Shown here one piece after another: positions 25,018-32,580 of a stretch of 32,580 nucleotides of DNA; position 1 is the first letter of the stretch, and every line of letters begins with the position of its first letter. Below the pieces are notes generated by a model, which ran no database searches, was not told the DNA's origin, and was given only the letters and a program-made list of their open reading frames with translations. The translations under genes were made by a program, and so were the position numbers. This DNA is from Bifidobacterium breve (lineage in GTDB: Bacteria; Acidobacteriota; Vicinamibacteria; Vicinamibacterales; CAVVIG01): NCBI GenBank assembly GCA_943328785.2, contig CALQBJ020000012.1, positions 1 through 32,580 of the forward strand, given 5' to 3'.

Positions 25018-25395
25018 GTGAGGCTGTGGCGCGTCATCGCATTGCTCCTCGTGCTCGGCGTCGGCGCTGGGCCGGCACTCCTGGACCCGTGTCTCACCGG
25101 GTGCCATGAGCCGGCAGTGAAGGCCGGGGTGGCGCCGTGCCATGAGGCGCCCAGTACGGTCGACACTGCAGCGACGTCCATTGCCGGCACGGCTGCGTGC
25201 GGCCACGACCACACGGGCATCGACGCCGACTCGCCCGTCGAGACCCGGTCTGCCGCCCGCCAGCTCAACCACCCGGTGGTGCTCGCCGTGGCCCCCGCGC
25301 CGGCTTACCCTCTTCTCGGCAGCACCCGCCTGCTGCTGCCGCCCGCGTCCGCGCTCCACCCGCACGTTCCGCTGCATCCGCCACTGCGGGTGTAA
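25018..25395 (+). CDS. Exported Cys/His-rich protein, possible metal binder
   Basis: I do not recognise a firm family. With GTG 25018 the product has 125 residues. A hydrophobic signal segment (about 3-22) is followed by clustered potential metal ligands: DPCLTGCHE, APCHEA and ACGHDH. The C-terminal half is proline- and leucine-rich, ending HPHVPLHPPLRV. Cys/His-rich exported proteins of this kind often accompany copper or zinc handling genes. The outer-membrane barrel gene follows 104 bases downstream and its product also has a His/Met-rich N-terminus (EHQHDMSQMD). The earlier GTG at 25000 is rejected because a -10-like TATCAT lies between it and 25018. The metal role is inference. Confidence 0.6.
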   Translation: MRLWRVIALLLVLGVGAGPALLDPCLTGCHEPAVKAGVAPCHEAPSTVDTAATSIAGTAACGHDHTGIDADSPVETRSAARQLNHPVVLAVAPAPAYPLLGSTRLLLPPASALHPHVPLHPPLRV

Positions 25396-25499
25396 GACGC
25401 CACGCCGTCAACCAGCATTCACGCGAGCGCCGTCGCCGTGTCCGCATGTGCGGCCGCGTCGCGTTCGTGTTCGAAGGTGTGTGTCGCCGTGGAGGAATT

Positions 25500-26789
25500 G
25501 TGTCGAAGCCTGTGATGCGTTGGTCTGGGGCGGCGCTGACCGCCGCCCTGTTGCTGGGTGTACCTGCTGTGTGGGCGCAGGACCCTGCGCCGCCCGAGCA
25601 TCAGCACGACATGAGTCAGATGGACATCTCCGCGCCAGGCGCGTGGCATCTCATGCAGGACGGCTCGCTCTCCTTGCTATTCAACCGGCAGGGCGGTGAG
25701 CGGGGGGGCAACGAGTTCAAGGCGCCCAATTGGTGGATGGGCATGGCCTCGCGCAAGGCGGTCGGCGGCGATCTGACGCTGACCGGCATGCTGAGCCTCG
25801 ACCCCGCCACCGTGGGGACGGAGGGCTATCGCGAGATCTTCCAGGTGGGCGAGGCGCTCGACGGTCGGCCGCTCGTGGACCGGCAGCACCCGCACGACTT
25901 CTTCATGCAGTTGTCGGCCGCCTGGAGAACCACGGTGCGGGGGACCGGCCTGACGCTGGCCGGCGGGTTGTCGGGTGAGCCGGCGCTCGGCCCGGTGGCC
26001 TTCATGCATCGGGCGTCGGCGGCCGGCATTCCGTTCGCGCCGCTCGGGCATCACACGTTCGACTCGACCCACATCGCCTTCGGCGTCGCCACCGTTGGCG
26101 TCGACCGCGGCAGGGTGGCGGTCGAGGCGTCGGTGTTCAACGGACGCGAACCCGACCAGCGCCGCTGGGATATGGATTTCGGCCGAATGGACTCGGTGTC
26201 GGGGCGCCTGTGGTTCCGCCCGTCGGCGAACTGGGAACTGCAGGTGTCGAGCGGACGCCTGGTCGAACCCGAACAACTGCACGCGGGTAACGTCAGCCGC
26301 ACCACCACCTCGGCGTCGTATCTGGTCGGAACCGACGCGAATCGACTGGCGCTGTCGGTCGGCGCCGGGATGAACGCGACGGACGAGGTGACCCGGCACG
26401 CCGTCTTCGGTGAGGTCAGCCGGTGGTGGGGCCGCACGCTCGGCTCGCTGCGCGCCGAGGTGGTTGAAGTGGAGGCTGAACTGCTCATCCACGGCGAGCT
26501 TCCCGGTGCGGGCGGTCATGGCGCGGCCGAGAAGGCCACGCTCGGGGCGCTGACGCTGGGTGCAGTGCGCGACGTCGCCAGCTGGAAGGGACTCACGGCA
26601 TCGTTCGGTGCGAACGCGACGCTCTACGGCGTACCGGTGGCCTTGCGCGCCACCCACGGCGTGCACCCGGCATCGGCCCAGTTGTTCATCCAGTTGCGCC
26701 CACGGGCCGGCGGCATGGGGCGCATGTGGAACATGCGCATGGCCGCGCCGCCCGCGGGCGAGGATGATGAGGGCCGAGAGCGCCAGTAA
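25500..26789 (+). CDS. Outer-membrane beta-barrel protein, possibly metal-related
   Basis: The track ORF starts too early. GTG 25500 has GGAGGA 3 bases upstream and gives a signal peptide ending PAVWAQ at about residue 27, for 429 residues in all. The mature N-terminus is His/Met-rich (EHQHDMSQMD). The rest alternates polar and hydrophobic residues in strand-like stretches, with motifs such as APNWWMGMAS, DRQHPHDFFMQ and FDFGRMDSVSGR-like WDMDFGRMDSVSG. This fits a barrel in the outer membrane; transport or binding of a metal is suggested only by the His/Met segment and the neighbour. The final residues (about PPAGEDDEGRERQ) are read from DNA that is antisense to an antiporter remnant, so the original C-terminus, probably near WNMRM, has been altered. 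Confidence 0.72.
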   Translation: MSKPVMRWSGAALTAALLLGVPAVWAQDPAPPEHQHDMSQMDISAPGAWHLMQDGSLSLLFNRQGGERGGNEFKAPNWWMGMASRKAVGGDLTLTGMLSLDPATVGTEGYREIFQVGEALDGRPLVDRQHPHDFFMQLSAAWRTTVRGTGLTLAGGLSGEPALGPVAFMHRASAAGIPFAPLGHHTFDSTHIAFGVATVGVDRGRVAVEASVFNGREPDQRRWDMDFGRMDSVSGRLWFRPSANWELQVSSGRLVEPEQLHAGNVSRTTTSASYLVGTDANRLALSVGAGMNATDEVTRHAVFGEVSRWWGRTLGSLRAEVVEVEAELLIHGELPGAGGHGAAEKATLGALTLGAVRDVASWKGLTASFGANATLYGVPVALRATHGVHPASAQLFIQLRPRAGGMGRMWNMRMAAPPAGEDDEGRERQ

Positions 26790-26957
26790 CTCGCGCCAGT
26801 GCGCGACGAGGTCGCCCGGGTTCACCATCATGCCGACCGAGACGAAGAACAGGACGGCCAACGCGTCGCGGAACGGCAGCAGTTCCGCGGTCATCTCGTG
26901 CGATGTCAGCCGCACCAATCTCCGGAGCAACCACGGTACGAGGCGCGCGCCGCGTCG
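26757..26957 (-). pseudogene. Remnant of a Kef-type (CPA2) cation/proton antiporter with internal deletion
   Basis: On the - strand, in one frame just after a TAG, the sequence reads RLVPWLLRRLVRLTSHE, then LLPFRDALAVLFFVSVGMM and a further membrane-like stretch to LSALIILA. In intact Kef/YbaL-type antiporters the first segment and the PFRDAFAVLFFVSVGM segment are separated by roughly 45-50 residues (two further helices); here they are joined directly. The rest of the gene is missing on both sides. This is a decayed fragment, convergent with the barrel gene, whose end overlaps it. Remnant status is clear from what is missing; the exact deletion size is recalled from the family, not measured. 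Confidence 0.75.
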
Positions 26958-26988
26958 CTAGGGTCGGCGGCCGGCCGGTCGCGGGCGC

Positions 26989-27144
26989 TCAGGCGCGGGT
27001 GATGAAGCGGGCGATGGCGTCGCGTTTCCAGTTCCAGAGTCCGGCCAGGGCCATGCCTGCCGCGACGGCCGGAATCGGCGCGCCGAATTTTACAAGGAGA
27101 CCGCCGGCCATGAGGCACGAGATGGTGAAGAGTCGCTGAGTCAT
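26989..27144 (-). CDS. Small membrane protein after amt
   Basis: I do not recognise it. The frame from ATG 27144 gives 51 residues with two short hydrophobic stretches (about 4-16 and 21-38) and a basic C-terminal part (WNWKRDAIARFITRA). GAGG lies 8 bases before this ATG, which is why I prefer it to the track start at 27183, inside the terminator-like hairpin. It lies 69 bases downstream of amt on the same strand, beyond that hairpin, so it would need readthrough or its own promoter. It could be chance coding, but the ribosome-binding site and amphipathic design argue for a real small protein. Confidence 0.5.
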   Translation of the reverse strand: MTQRLFTISCLMAGGLLVKFGAPIPAVAAGMALAGLWNWKRDAIARFITRA

Positions 27145-27168
27145 CGGAAAGACCTCGAGAGAGAAGAT

Positions 27169-27197
27169 GCGGGCGCCGTCCATGTGACGGCGCCCGC
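27169..27197 (-). terminator. Terminator-like hairpin after amt
   Basis: A perfect 12-bp GC-rich stem (GCGGGCGCCGTC and its complement) with a five-base loop lies 17 bases after the amt stop. On the - strand it is followed by ATCTTCTCTCTC, a pyrimidine-rich but not pure T tract. It should stop or strongly slow transcription from amt. Confidence 0.65.
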
Positions 27198-27213
27198 GGG
27201 ACGTACGGTCGAC

Positions 27214-28752
27214 TTACTTCATGACGAAGTCGGGGTAGGCCAGAGCGCCCATCTCGTCCATGTCGAGACCTTCGATTTCCACCTCGGCCGACACGCGGTT
27301 GCCGACCACCTTGTCGCACACCTTGAAGAAGGTGTAGAACGCGGCGAAGACGAAGACGAAGCAGGTGGTGATACCAATCAACTGCGCGAAGAGCTGGCTG
27401 GCGTCACCGTAGAAGAGGCCCTTCACGGTGCCGGGGACGCCGTTCCAGCCGTCGCCGTAGGAGCCGTCAGCGAAGAGGCCGACGCAGAGGACGCCGAACG
27501 CGCCGTTCACACCGTGCACCGCGATGGCGCCGACCGGGTCGTCAATCTTCAGCGTGCGTTCGATGAAGAACACCGCCAGGACGACGAGGACGCCCGAGAT
27601 CGCCCCGATCAGCATGGCGATGGGAGCGCTCACGAACGCGCAGGGCGCCGTGATGGCCACCAGGCCGGCCAGCAGGCCGTTCACCATCATGCTCGGGTCC
27701 GGCTTGCCGAACTTGAACATGACGAAGAGCATCGCGGTGAGAGCGCCGCCCGTGCCGGCCAGCATCGTGTTGGTCGCCACAATCGCCATGCGGAAGTCGC
27801 CGCCAGAGAGCGTGGACCCGGGGTTGAAACCGAACCAGCCGAACGCCAGGATGAACGTGCCGACGATAGCCATCGGGATGTCGTGCCCGACGATGGCGTT
27901 CGCCGAGCCGTCCTTGTTGAACTTGCCGATGCGCGGTCCGATGACAATCGCACCTGCCAGCGCGGCAACGCCGCCGACCATGTGCACGACGGACGAGCCA
28001 GCGAAGTCGACGTGTCCGTGGCCAAGGCCGAAGTTGGCGCCGAGCGACGCCAGCCAACCTGCACCCCACACCCAGTTGGCAAAGAGCGGGTAGACGACCA
28101 TCGACATGAAGAGCGCGTAGATACAGAAGGCGGTCCACTTCCAGCGTTCAGCCATCGCGCCGGTCGGGATGGTGACGGTGGTGTCCATGAACACCATCTG
28201 GAACAGGAACAGGGTGTAGACGCCAGTATCGTAGGCGTTGCCGCTCAGGAAGAACCCTTCGAGACCGAAGAGCCCGAACGGTTTACCGAACAGGTTGATG
28301 GTGAACTCGTGCGCCAGTGGTGCGCCGCCGCCGAGTGTCGCCATCGCCCCGAGGCCGCCCATCTGCAGCGCGTAGCCGCAGACCCAGTACCCGAACATGC
28401 CGAGTGGGTACACCATGAAGTTCATGCTCATGGTGTGCGACGCGTTCTTCGCCCGCGTGAAGCCGGTTTCGACCATCGCGAAACCTGCCTGCATGAACAT
28501 GACGAGGAAGCCCGTGATGAGCGTCCACACCATGTTGATGGCCACCTTGTTATGGCCAACGGTATCCATCACCTCAGCGAGCGTCGGCGCATTCGCGTCC
28601 GCAACCGCAACGTCCTTCTTCGTCCCGTAGGTGGCACCTGTCGGATCGGCCGGCGTCTGGGCCTGGACGAGCGCGGGCGCAACAACCGCCGCGAGGGTCA
28701 ACGCCAGGAGGGCCCACATCACTACTCGTCGTACGAGTCCTGCGCTACTCAT
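27214..28752 (-). CDS. amt: Ammonium transporter (Amt/MEP/Rh family)
   Basis: It moves ammonium/ammonia across the inner membrane. The product has 512 residues: an N-terminal signal sequence (about 8-32, ending VQAQ), a periplasmic linker, then about eleven membrane helices from residue 70 on. Family signatures include the GFAMVETGF segment, FMDTTVTIPTGAM, and the two pore histidines in DFAGSSVVHMVGG and AVHGVNGAFG. It is somewhat longer than E. coli AmtB owing to periplasmic or loop regions. ATG 28752 is chosen since AGGA precedes it by 8 bases. No glnK/glnB gene adjoins it, although PII usually accompanies amt. A candidate sigma-54 promoter lies about 130 bases upstream, consistent with nitrogen control. 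Confidence 0.95.
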   Translation of the reverse strand: MSSAGLVRRVVMWALLALTLAAVVAPALVQAQTPADPTGATYGTKKDVAVADANAPTLAEVMDTVGHNKVAINMVWTLITGFLVMFMQAGFAMVETGFTRAKNASHTMSMNFMVYPLGMFGYWVCGYALQMGGLGAMATLGGGAPLAHEFTINLFGKPFGLFGLEGFFLSGNAYDTGVYTLFLFQMVFMDTTVTIPTGAMAERWKWTAFCIYALFMSMVVYPLFANWVWGAGWLASLGANFGLGHGHVDFAGSSVVHMVGGVAALAGAIVIGPRIGKFNKDGSANAIVGHDIPMAIVGTFILAFGWFGFNPGSTLSGGDFRMAIVATNTMLAGTGGALTAMLFVMFKFGKPDPSMMVNGLLAGLVAITAPCAFVSAPIAMLIGAISGVLVVLAVFFIERTLKIDDPVGAIAVHGVNGAFGVLCVGLFADGSYGDGWNGVPGTVKGLFYGDASQLFAQLIGITTCFVFVFAAFYTFFKVCDKVVGNRVSAEVEIEGLDMDEMGALAYPDFVMK

Positions 28753-28881
28753 TACTGAATCCTTTCTCGTCATCTACAGCAACCTTTCCTCGCGGACCAG
28801 AGGAGATGGCCGCCTGTGCCGCGTCGCCGTGTCGTGCGCGCCGTGGCAGTTCCGAAGTCAGAACGTGTATGCGTTCGACTC

Positions 28882-28897
28882 TGCAAGGCGAACGCCA
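28882..28897 (-). promoter_or_regulatory. Candidate sigma-54 promoter of amt
   Basis: On the - strand the sequence TGGCGTTCGCCTTGCA has the TGGC (-24) and TTGCA (-12) elements at exactly the family spacing of seven bases between TGGC and TTGC; the three bases after TGGC differ from the consensus ACG. It faces amt and would give a 5' leader of about 120 bases. Ammonium transporter genes are classical sigma-54 targets, and a GAF-AAA-Fis activator is encoded at 4673-6235. Confidence 0.5.
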
Positions 28898-28941
28898 CGC
28901 GGTCGAGCCGGGAGGTCTGGTGTTGTTCGCGCGTTTATCGT

Positions 28942-28957
28942 GCAATTCGCGCAATTC
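28942..28957 (-). repeat. Direct repeat GAATTGC-N2-GAATTGC upstream of the amt promoter
   Basis: Two identical heptamers with a 9-base period lie about 45-60 bases upstream of the -24 element. The site could bind an activator, but it does not match the known NtrC or NifA enhancer consensus. It is AT-richer than its surroundings. Confidence 0.35.
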
Positions 28958-29188
28958 CACGGATTCAGCGGAAGACGTAACGGCGACATTCCTGTCTGTA
29001 GTGCGCCTTGGGGCGACGTTTTCGTCTCGCCCTCCATCTGGCGTCATCAGGTCGCAGCCGTCTGGTCGCGCCTCGATCAGGCGCGGAGCGACATAAGTGT
29101 GAGAACAGCGTTGAAATGGTCACAGTTGTGTCCGCTGCCTCACGCGGCGGTGCCTGCGGCGGGGTAGGATCGCGGTCATGGAGGGACG

Positions 29189-30189
<1,001 letters not shown>

Positions 30190-30190
<1 letters not shown>

Positions 30191-30990
30191 TGCGGGCGCG
30201 GTGGGGCGGGCGGGTGGCGCTGCTGGTGGCGACGCTGGTGCTCGCCCTCACCGGCGTTGTCGTCGCGCAGCGCCGACAATTCTTCTACGGATGGGACGAG
30301 ACGGTGAAGAACGCGCAGTACGACGGCCGCTTCACCTTTGCACGGGTACGCTATCGGCCCGCTCCGGGGGGCAATTGGGCGGGTGGCCGTCCGTCGTGGG
30401 TGCACGGCTATCCGCTGGCCGAGCGGAACCTGATGCAGATCATGAAAGAGGTGTCGCTGCTCGACGCGAACGTGGACAACGCCAATGTCGTCACGCTCGA
30501 CGATCCGGAGTTGTTCACCTACCCGGTCGCCTACATCATCGAAGTGGGGTGGTGGACGCTCACCGACCTCGAGGCCGCCGGCCTGCGCGCCTACCTGCAG
30601 AAGGGCGGCTTCCTCATCGTCGACGACTTCAAGCTGCCCGGATGGCGCGGACTCCCTGGCGGCGGTTGGGAGCCGTTCGAGGAGAACGTTCGGCGTGTCC
30701 TGCCTGGCGTGAAGTTCTTCGACATGGACCCGTCCGACCCGATCTTCCACAGCTTCTTCGACATCGCGTCGCTCGACGACTTCCCGCAGGCCTACACCTC
30801 CGGCCAGGCGGTGTTCCGCGGCGTCTACGAGGACAACGATCCAAAGAAGCGCCTGCTGATGATCATCAACTACAACACCGACGTGTCGCAGTACTGGGAG
30901 TGGTCGGGGCGCGGGTTTCGTCCGTTCGACGACACCAACGAGGCGTACAAGCTGGGTGTGAACTATCTGATCTACGGCCTGACGCACTGA
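30190..30990 (+). CDS. DUF4159-domain exported protein
   Basis: The track start at 29980 lies inside the reductase; ATG 30190 gives a clear signal peptide (about 1-27, VALLVATLVLALTGVVVAQ). The mature part is a single DUF4159 domain of about 235 residues, with FTFARVRYRP near the start, the strand YPVAYIIEVGWWTLTDLEA, the KGGFLIVDDF segment and IINYNTDVSQYWEWSG near the end. DUF4159 resembles glutamine-amidotransferase-like folds and occurs near MoxR/vWA clusters; its function is unknown. Coupling to an aldo-keto reductase tells little. Confidence 0.85.
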
Positions 30991-30991
30991 A

Positions 30992-31096
30992 GTCCGGCTA
31001 AAGCCTGACACCAGGAGTGCGTCAGACAGGTCCGGCTCAAGCCGGACACTACACCTGCCCGCGTGTTCCACGTAGTGTCCGGCTTCAGCCGGACCT
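30992..31096. repeat. Cluster of three GTCCGGCT-NN-AGCCGGAC palindromes (REP-like)
   Basis: A degenerate copy lies at 30992-31009 and two perfect-arm copies at 31030-31046 and 31077-31094. The last two are embedded in a larger inverted repeat: 25-base arms at 31028-31052 and 31072-31096 around a 19-base loop, identical except at the two-base centre. The pair therefore forms a head-to-head doublet like BIMEs of enterobacteria. It lies in the convergent gap between the DUF4159 gene and ppk and may act as bidirectional terminator or insulator. Confidence 0.8.
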
Positions 31097-31104
31097 TCTG
31101 GCTG

Positions 31105-32580
31105 TTACCGGTGGTTCTCGCCCTGCACAGGCACCAGCGTGATGCCGGCCGTTTCACGCGCGAGCTGCGCGGCGCGGCGGGCCTCATCCTGCAGGACCTG
31201 CTGCACGCGGTAGGCCGGTTCGCCCGGAGCCGGAGGCCGTCGGGAGTAGCGACCATCGGCGCCCAAGTGTCGCGCCTTCACGTTGTCGCGGAACATCGAC
31301 CGCAGCACGTGCAGCACCTTGGCCTTGTGGTCCGGGCGTTCAACGGGGAAGAGCAGTTCGATGCGCTTGTCGAAGTTGCGGGTCATCCAGTCGGCGCTGG
31401 CAAGGAGGGTCTCTTCCTCGCCGCCGTTCAGGAACCAGTAGACCCGCGAGTGTTCGAGAAAGCGGTCGACCACCGACACCACCTCGATCGTGTCACTGTG
31501 CCCCTTCACGCCAGGACGCAGCGCGCAGATGCCGCGCACGTTCAGGCGGATGATGACCCCCTCGCGCGATGCGGCATACAGCGCTTCGATGACCTCATCG
31601 TCGATGAGCGAGTTCATCTTCGCCATGATCTCGGCCGGCTGCCCGGCCTCCGCACGACGCCGCTCGCGATTGATTAGGCGCAGGAACCGTTCACGCAGCC
31701 CAGTCGGCGCCATCGTCAGCTTCTTCAGGCGCGGCGGATCGGAGTAGCCGGTGAGGGCGCTGAAGAAGGCGCTGGCGTCCTCGGCAATCGCCTGCGACGT
31801 GGTGAGCAGGCCGAAGTCGGTGTAGACGCGAGCGGTGCGCTCGTTGTAATTGCCCGTGGCCAGGTGCGTATAGCGGCGCAGGCCGTACGGCGTCCGCTTG
31901 ATCACCTGGCAGATCTTCGCATGCACCTTGTAGCCGCGGATGCCGTAGATGACGTGCGCGCCGGCTTCTTCGAGCGAGCGCGCCCAGCGGATGTTCCGCT
32001 CTTCGTCGAAGCGCGCGGTCAATTCGACCACGACGGTGACCTGCTTGTTGCGCTCGGCGGCGCGGCGCAGGCTGGCGATGATCGCGGAACTCGGGCTGGC
32101 GCGGTAGAGCGTCTGCTTGATCGAGAGGACGTCGGGGTCGTCCGCCGCCTGTGCCAGGAGCGCCACGATCGGGTCGTACGACTCGTAGGGATGGTGGAGC
32201 AGGATGTCGCGCTCGTCCATGGCGGCGAACAGGTCGGCGCCGTCGAGTAGTCCGGTCGCCTGCAGCGGTGCATCGCGCAGGTCGGCGTAGCCGGGCAGGT
32301 CGCAGAGCTGCATGAACACGCGCAGGTCGAGCGGGCCGTCCACCGCGTAGACGTCGTCCTGTTCGATCTCGACCTGCTCGCACAGCAGGGAGACGAGCTC
32401 CGCTGAGGCGCTGGCCTGAATTTCCATGCGGACAACGTCGCTGATACGGCGGCGGCGCAACTCGCGCTCGATCCGTTCGATCTGCGTGCGGCCGCCTTCG
32501 TCATCGAAGTCGAGTTCGGCATCGCGCGAGAGACGGATCGATGCCGCCTCGATGATGCGCTGGCCCGGGAAGAGCTGCGC
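31105..32580 (-). CDS. ppk1: Polyphosphate kinase 1 (5' end cut by the window edge)
   Basis: It reversibly transfers the gamma-phosphate of ATP to inorganic polyphosphate. The frame stays open to base 32580, past the track start at a leucine TTG, adding 40 codons (beginning AQLFPGQRIIEAAS) that continue the PPK1 middle domain. The visible 491 residues are the C-terminal two-thirds of a protein of about 690. The HHPYESYD segment, the phosphate-accepting histidine in GYKVHAKICQVIKR, the HLATGNYNERTA motif and the second catalytic histidine in RFLEHSRVYWF are all present, so the enzyme should be active. The C-terminal tail (about the last 50 residues) is charged and specific to this protein. Confidence 0.95.
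   Translation of the reverse strand, partial: AQLFPGQRIIEAASIRLSRDAELDFDDEGGRTQIERIERELRRRRISDVVRMEIQASASAELVSLLCEQVEIEQDDVYAVDGPLDLRVFMQLCDLPGYADLRDAPLQATGLLDGADLFAAMDERDILLHHPYESYDPIVALLAQAADDPDVLSIKQTLYRASPSSAIIASLRRAAERNKQVTVVVELTARFDEERNIRWARSLEEAGAHVIYGIRGYKVHAKICQVIKRTPYGLRRYTHLATGNYNERTARVYTDFGLLTTSQAIAEDASAFFSALTGYSDPPRLKKLTMAPTGLRERFLRLINRERRRAEAGQPAEIMAKMNSLIDDEVIEALYAASREGVIIRLNVRGICALRPGVKGHSDTIEVVSVVDRFLEHSRVYWFLNGGEEETLLASADWMTRNFDKRIELLFPVERPDHKAKVLHVLRSMFRDNVKARHLGADGRYSRRPPAPGEPAYRVQQVLQDEARRAAQLARETAGITLVPVQGENHR

Larger units (their letters stand above)
28753..29188. other. Divergent intergenic region between amt and the aldo-keto reductase
   Basis: These 436 bases hold no credible gene; the ORF-track frames here lack family features and overlap each other. 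The region contains the candidate sigma-54 promoter and direct repeat facing amt, a hairpin around 29067-29085 (CGCGCCT/AGGCGCG), an imperfect GGGCGA/TCGCCC hairpin near 29012-29034, and, close to the reductase, TAGGAT at 29166-29171. Confidence 0.6.

Noticed and set aside
25677-26930. 417-residue - strand ORF opposite the barrel gene
   Set aside because: Only its first about 60 residues are meaningful (Kef remnant); the rest is shadow of the barrel gene.
27184-28758. 524-residue + strand ORF opposite amt
   Set aside because: Shadow of amt; highly acidic and histidine-rich with no domain.

Overview
This is a high-GC, gene-dense bacterial window with no rRNA, tRNA, CRISPR or transposase that I can see. 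The gene style fits Acidobacteriota, plausibly Vicinamibacteria: propeller-type sensor kinases, DUF4159 and DUF58 proteins, a MoxR/vWA operon, GTCCGGCT-type palindromic repeats and frequent ATGA/TGATG overlaps. That assignment is inference; no phylogenetic marker gene is present.

Region 1 (1-6235, + strand) is amino-acid biosynthesis: pheA, ilvB, ilvN, ilvC, then a GAF-AAA-Fis sigma-54 activator only 3 bases after ilvC. The first 250 bases hold what looks like a complete ribosome-mediated transcription attenuator. It has a promoter, a 29-codon reading frame with 10 valines, mutually exclusive pause, antiterminator and terminator hairpins, and a T run. This would tie expression of pheA-ilvBNC to charged tRNA-Val and is the most interesting signal in the window.

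Region 2 (6266-12674, - strand) is a seven-gene MoxR/Bat-type operon: MoxR ATPase, DUF58, an exported membrane-anchored protein, vWA protein, anchored helical protein, second vWA protein, and a small membrane protein. The genes overlap or nearly touch. Region 3 (12786-15904) is an acyl-CoA ligase converging on a gabD-type aldehyde dehydrogenase, with the two stop codons sharing the bases CTAG.

Region 4 (15943-24925, - strand) joins molybdate uptake to signalling: modA-modB-modC, an HTH-TOBE regulator, then two consecutive histidine kinase/NarL-type response regulator pairs, all with gaps of 13 bases or less. The second kinase carries a run of twelve C in its coding strand, a possible phase-variable site. 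Divergent from modA are a Cys/His-rich exported protein and an outer-membrane barrel protein. The barrel gene runs into the remnant of a Kef-type antiporter.

Region 5 (26989-32580) holds a 51-residue membrane peptide gene, an ammonium transporter behind a candidate sigma-54 promoter, an aldo-keto reductase coupled to a DUF4159 protein, a set of palindromic REP-like repeats, and the 3' part of polyphosphate kinase, cut by the window edge. Several -10 boxes lie 5 to 9 bases before a start codon, suggesting that leaderless transcripts are common here.
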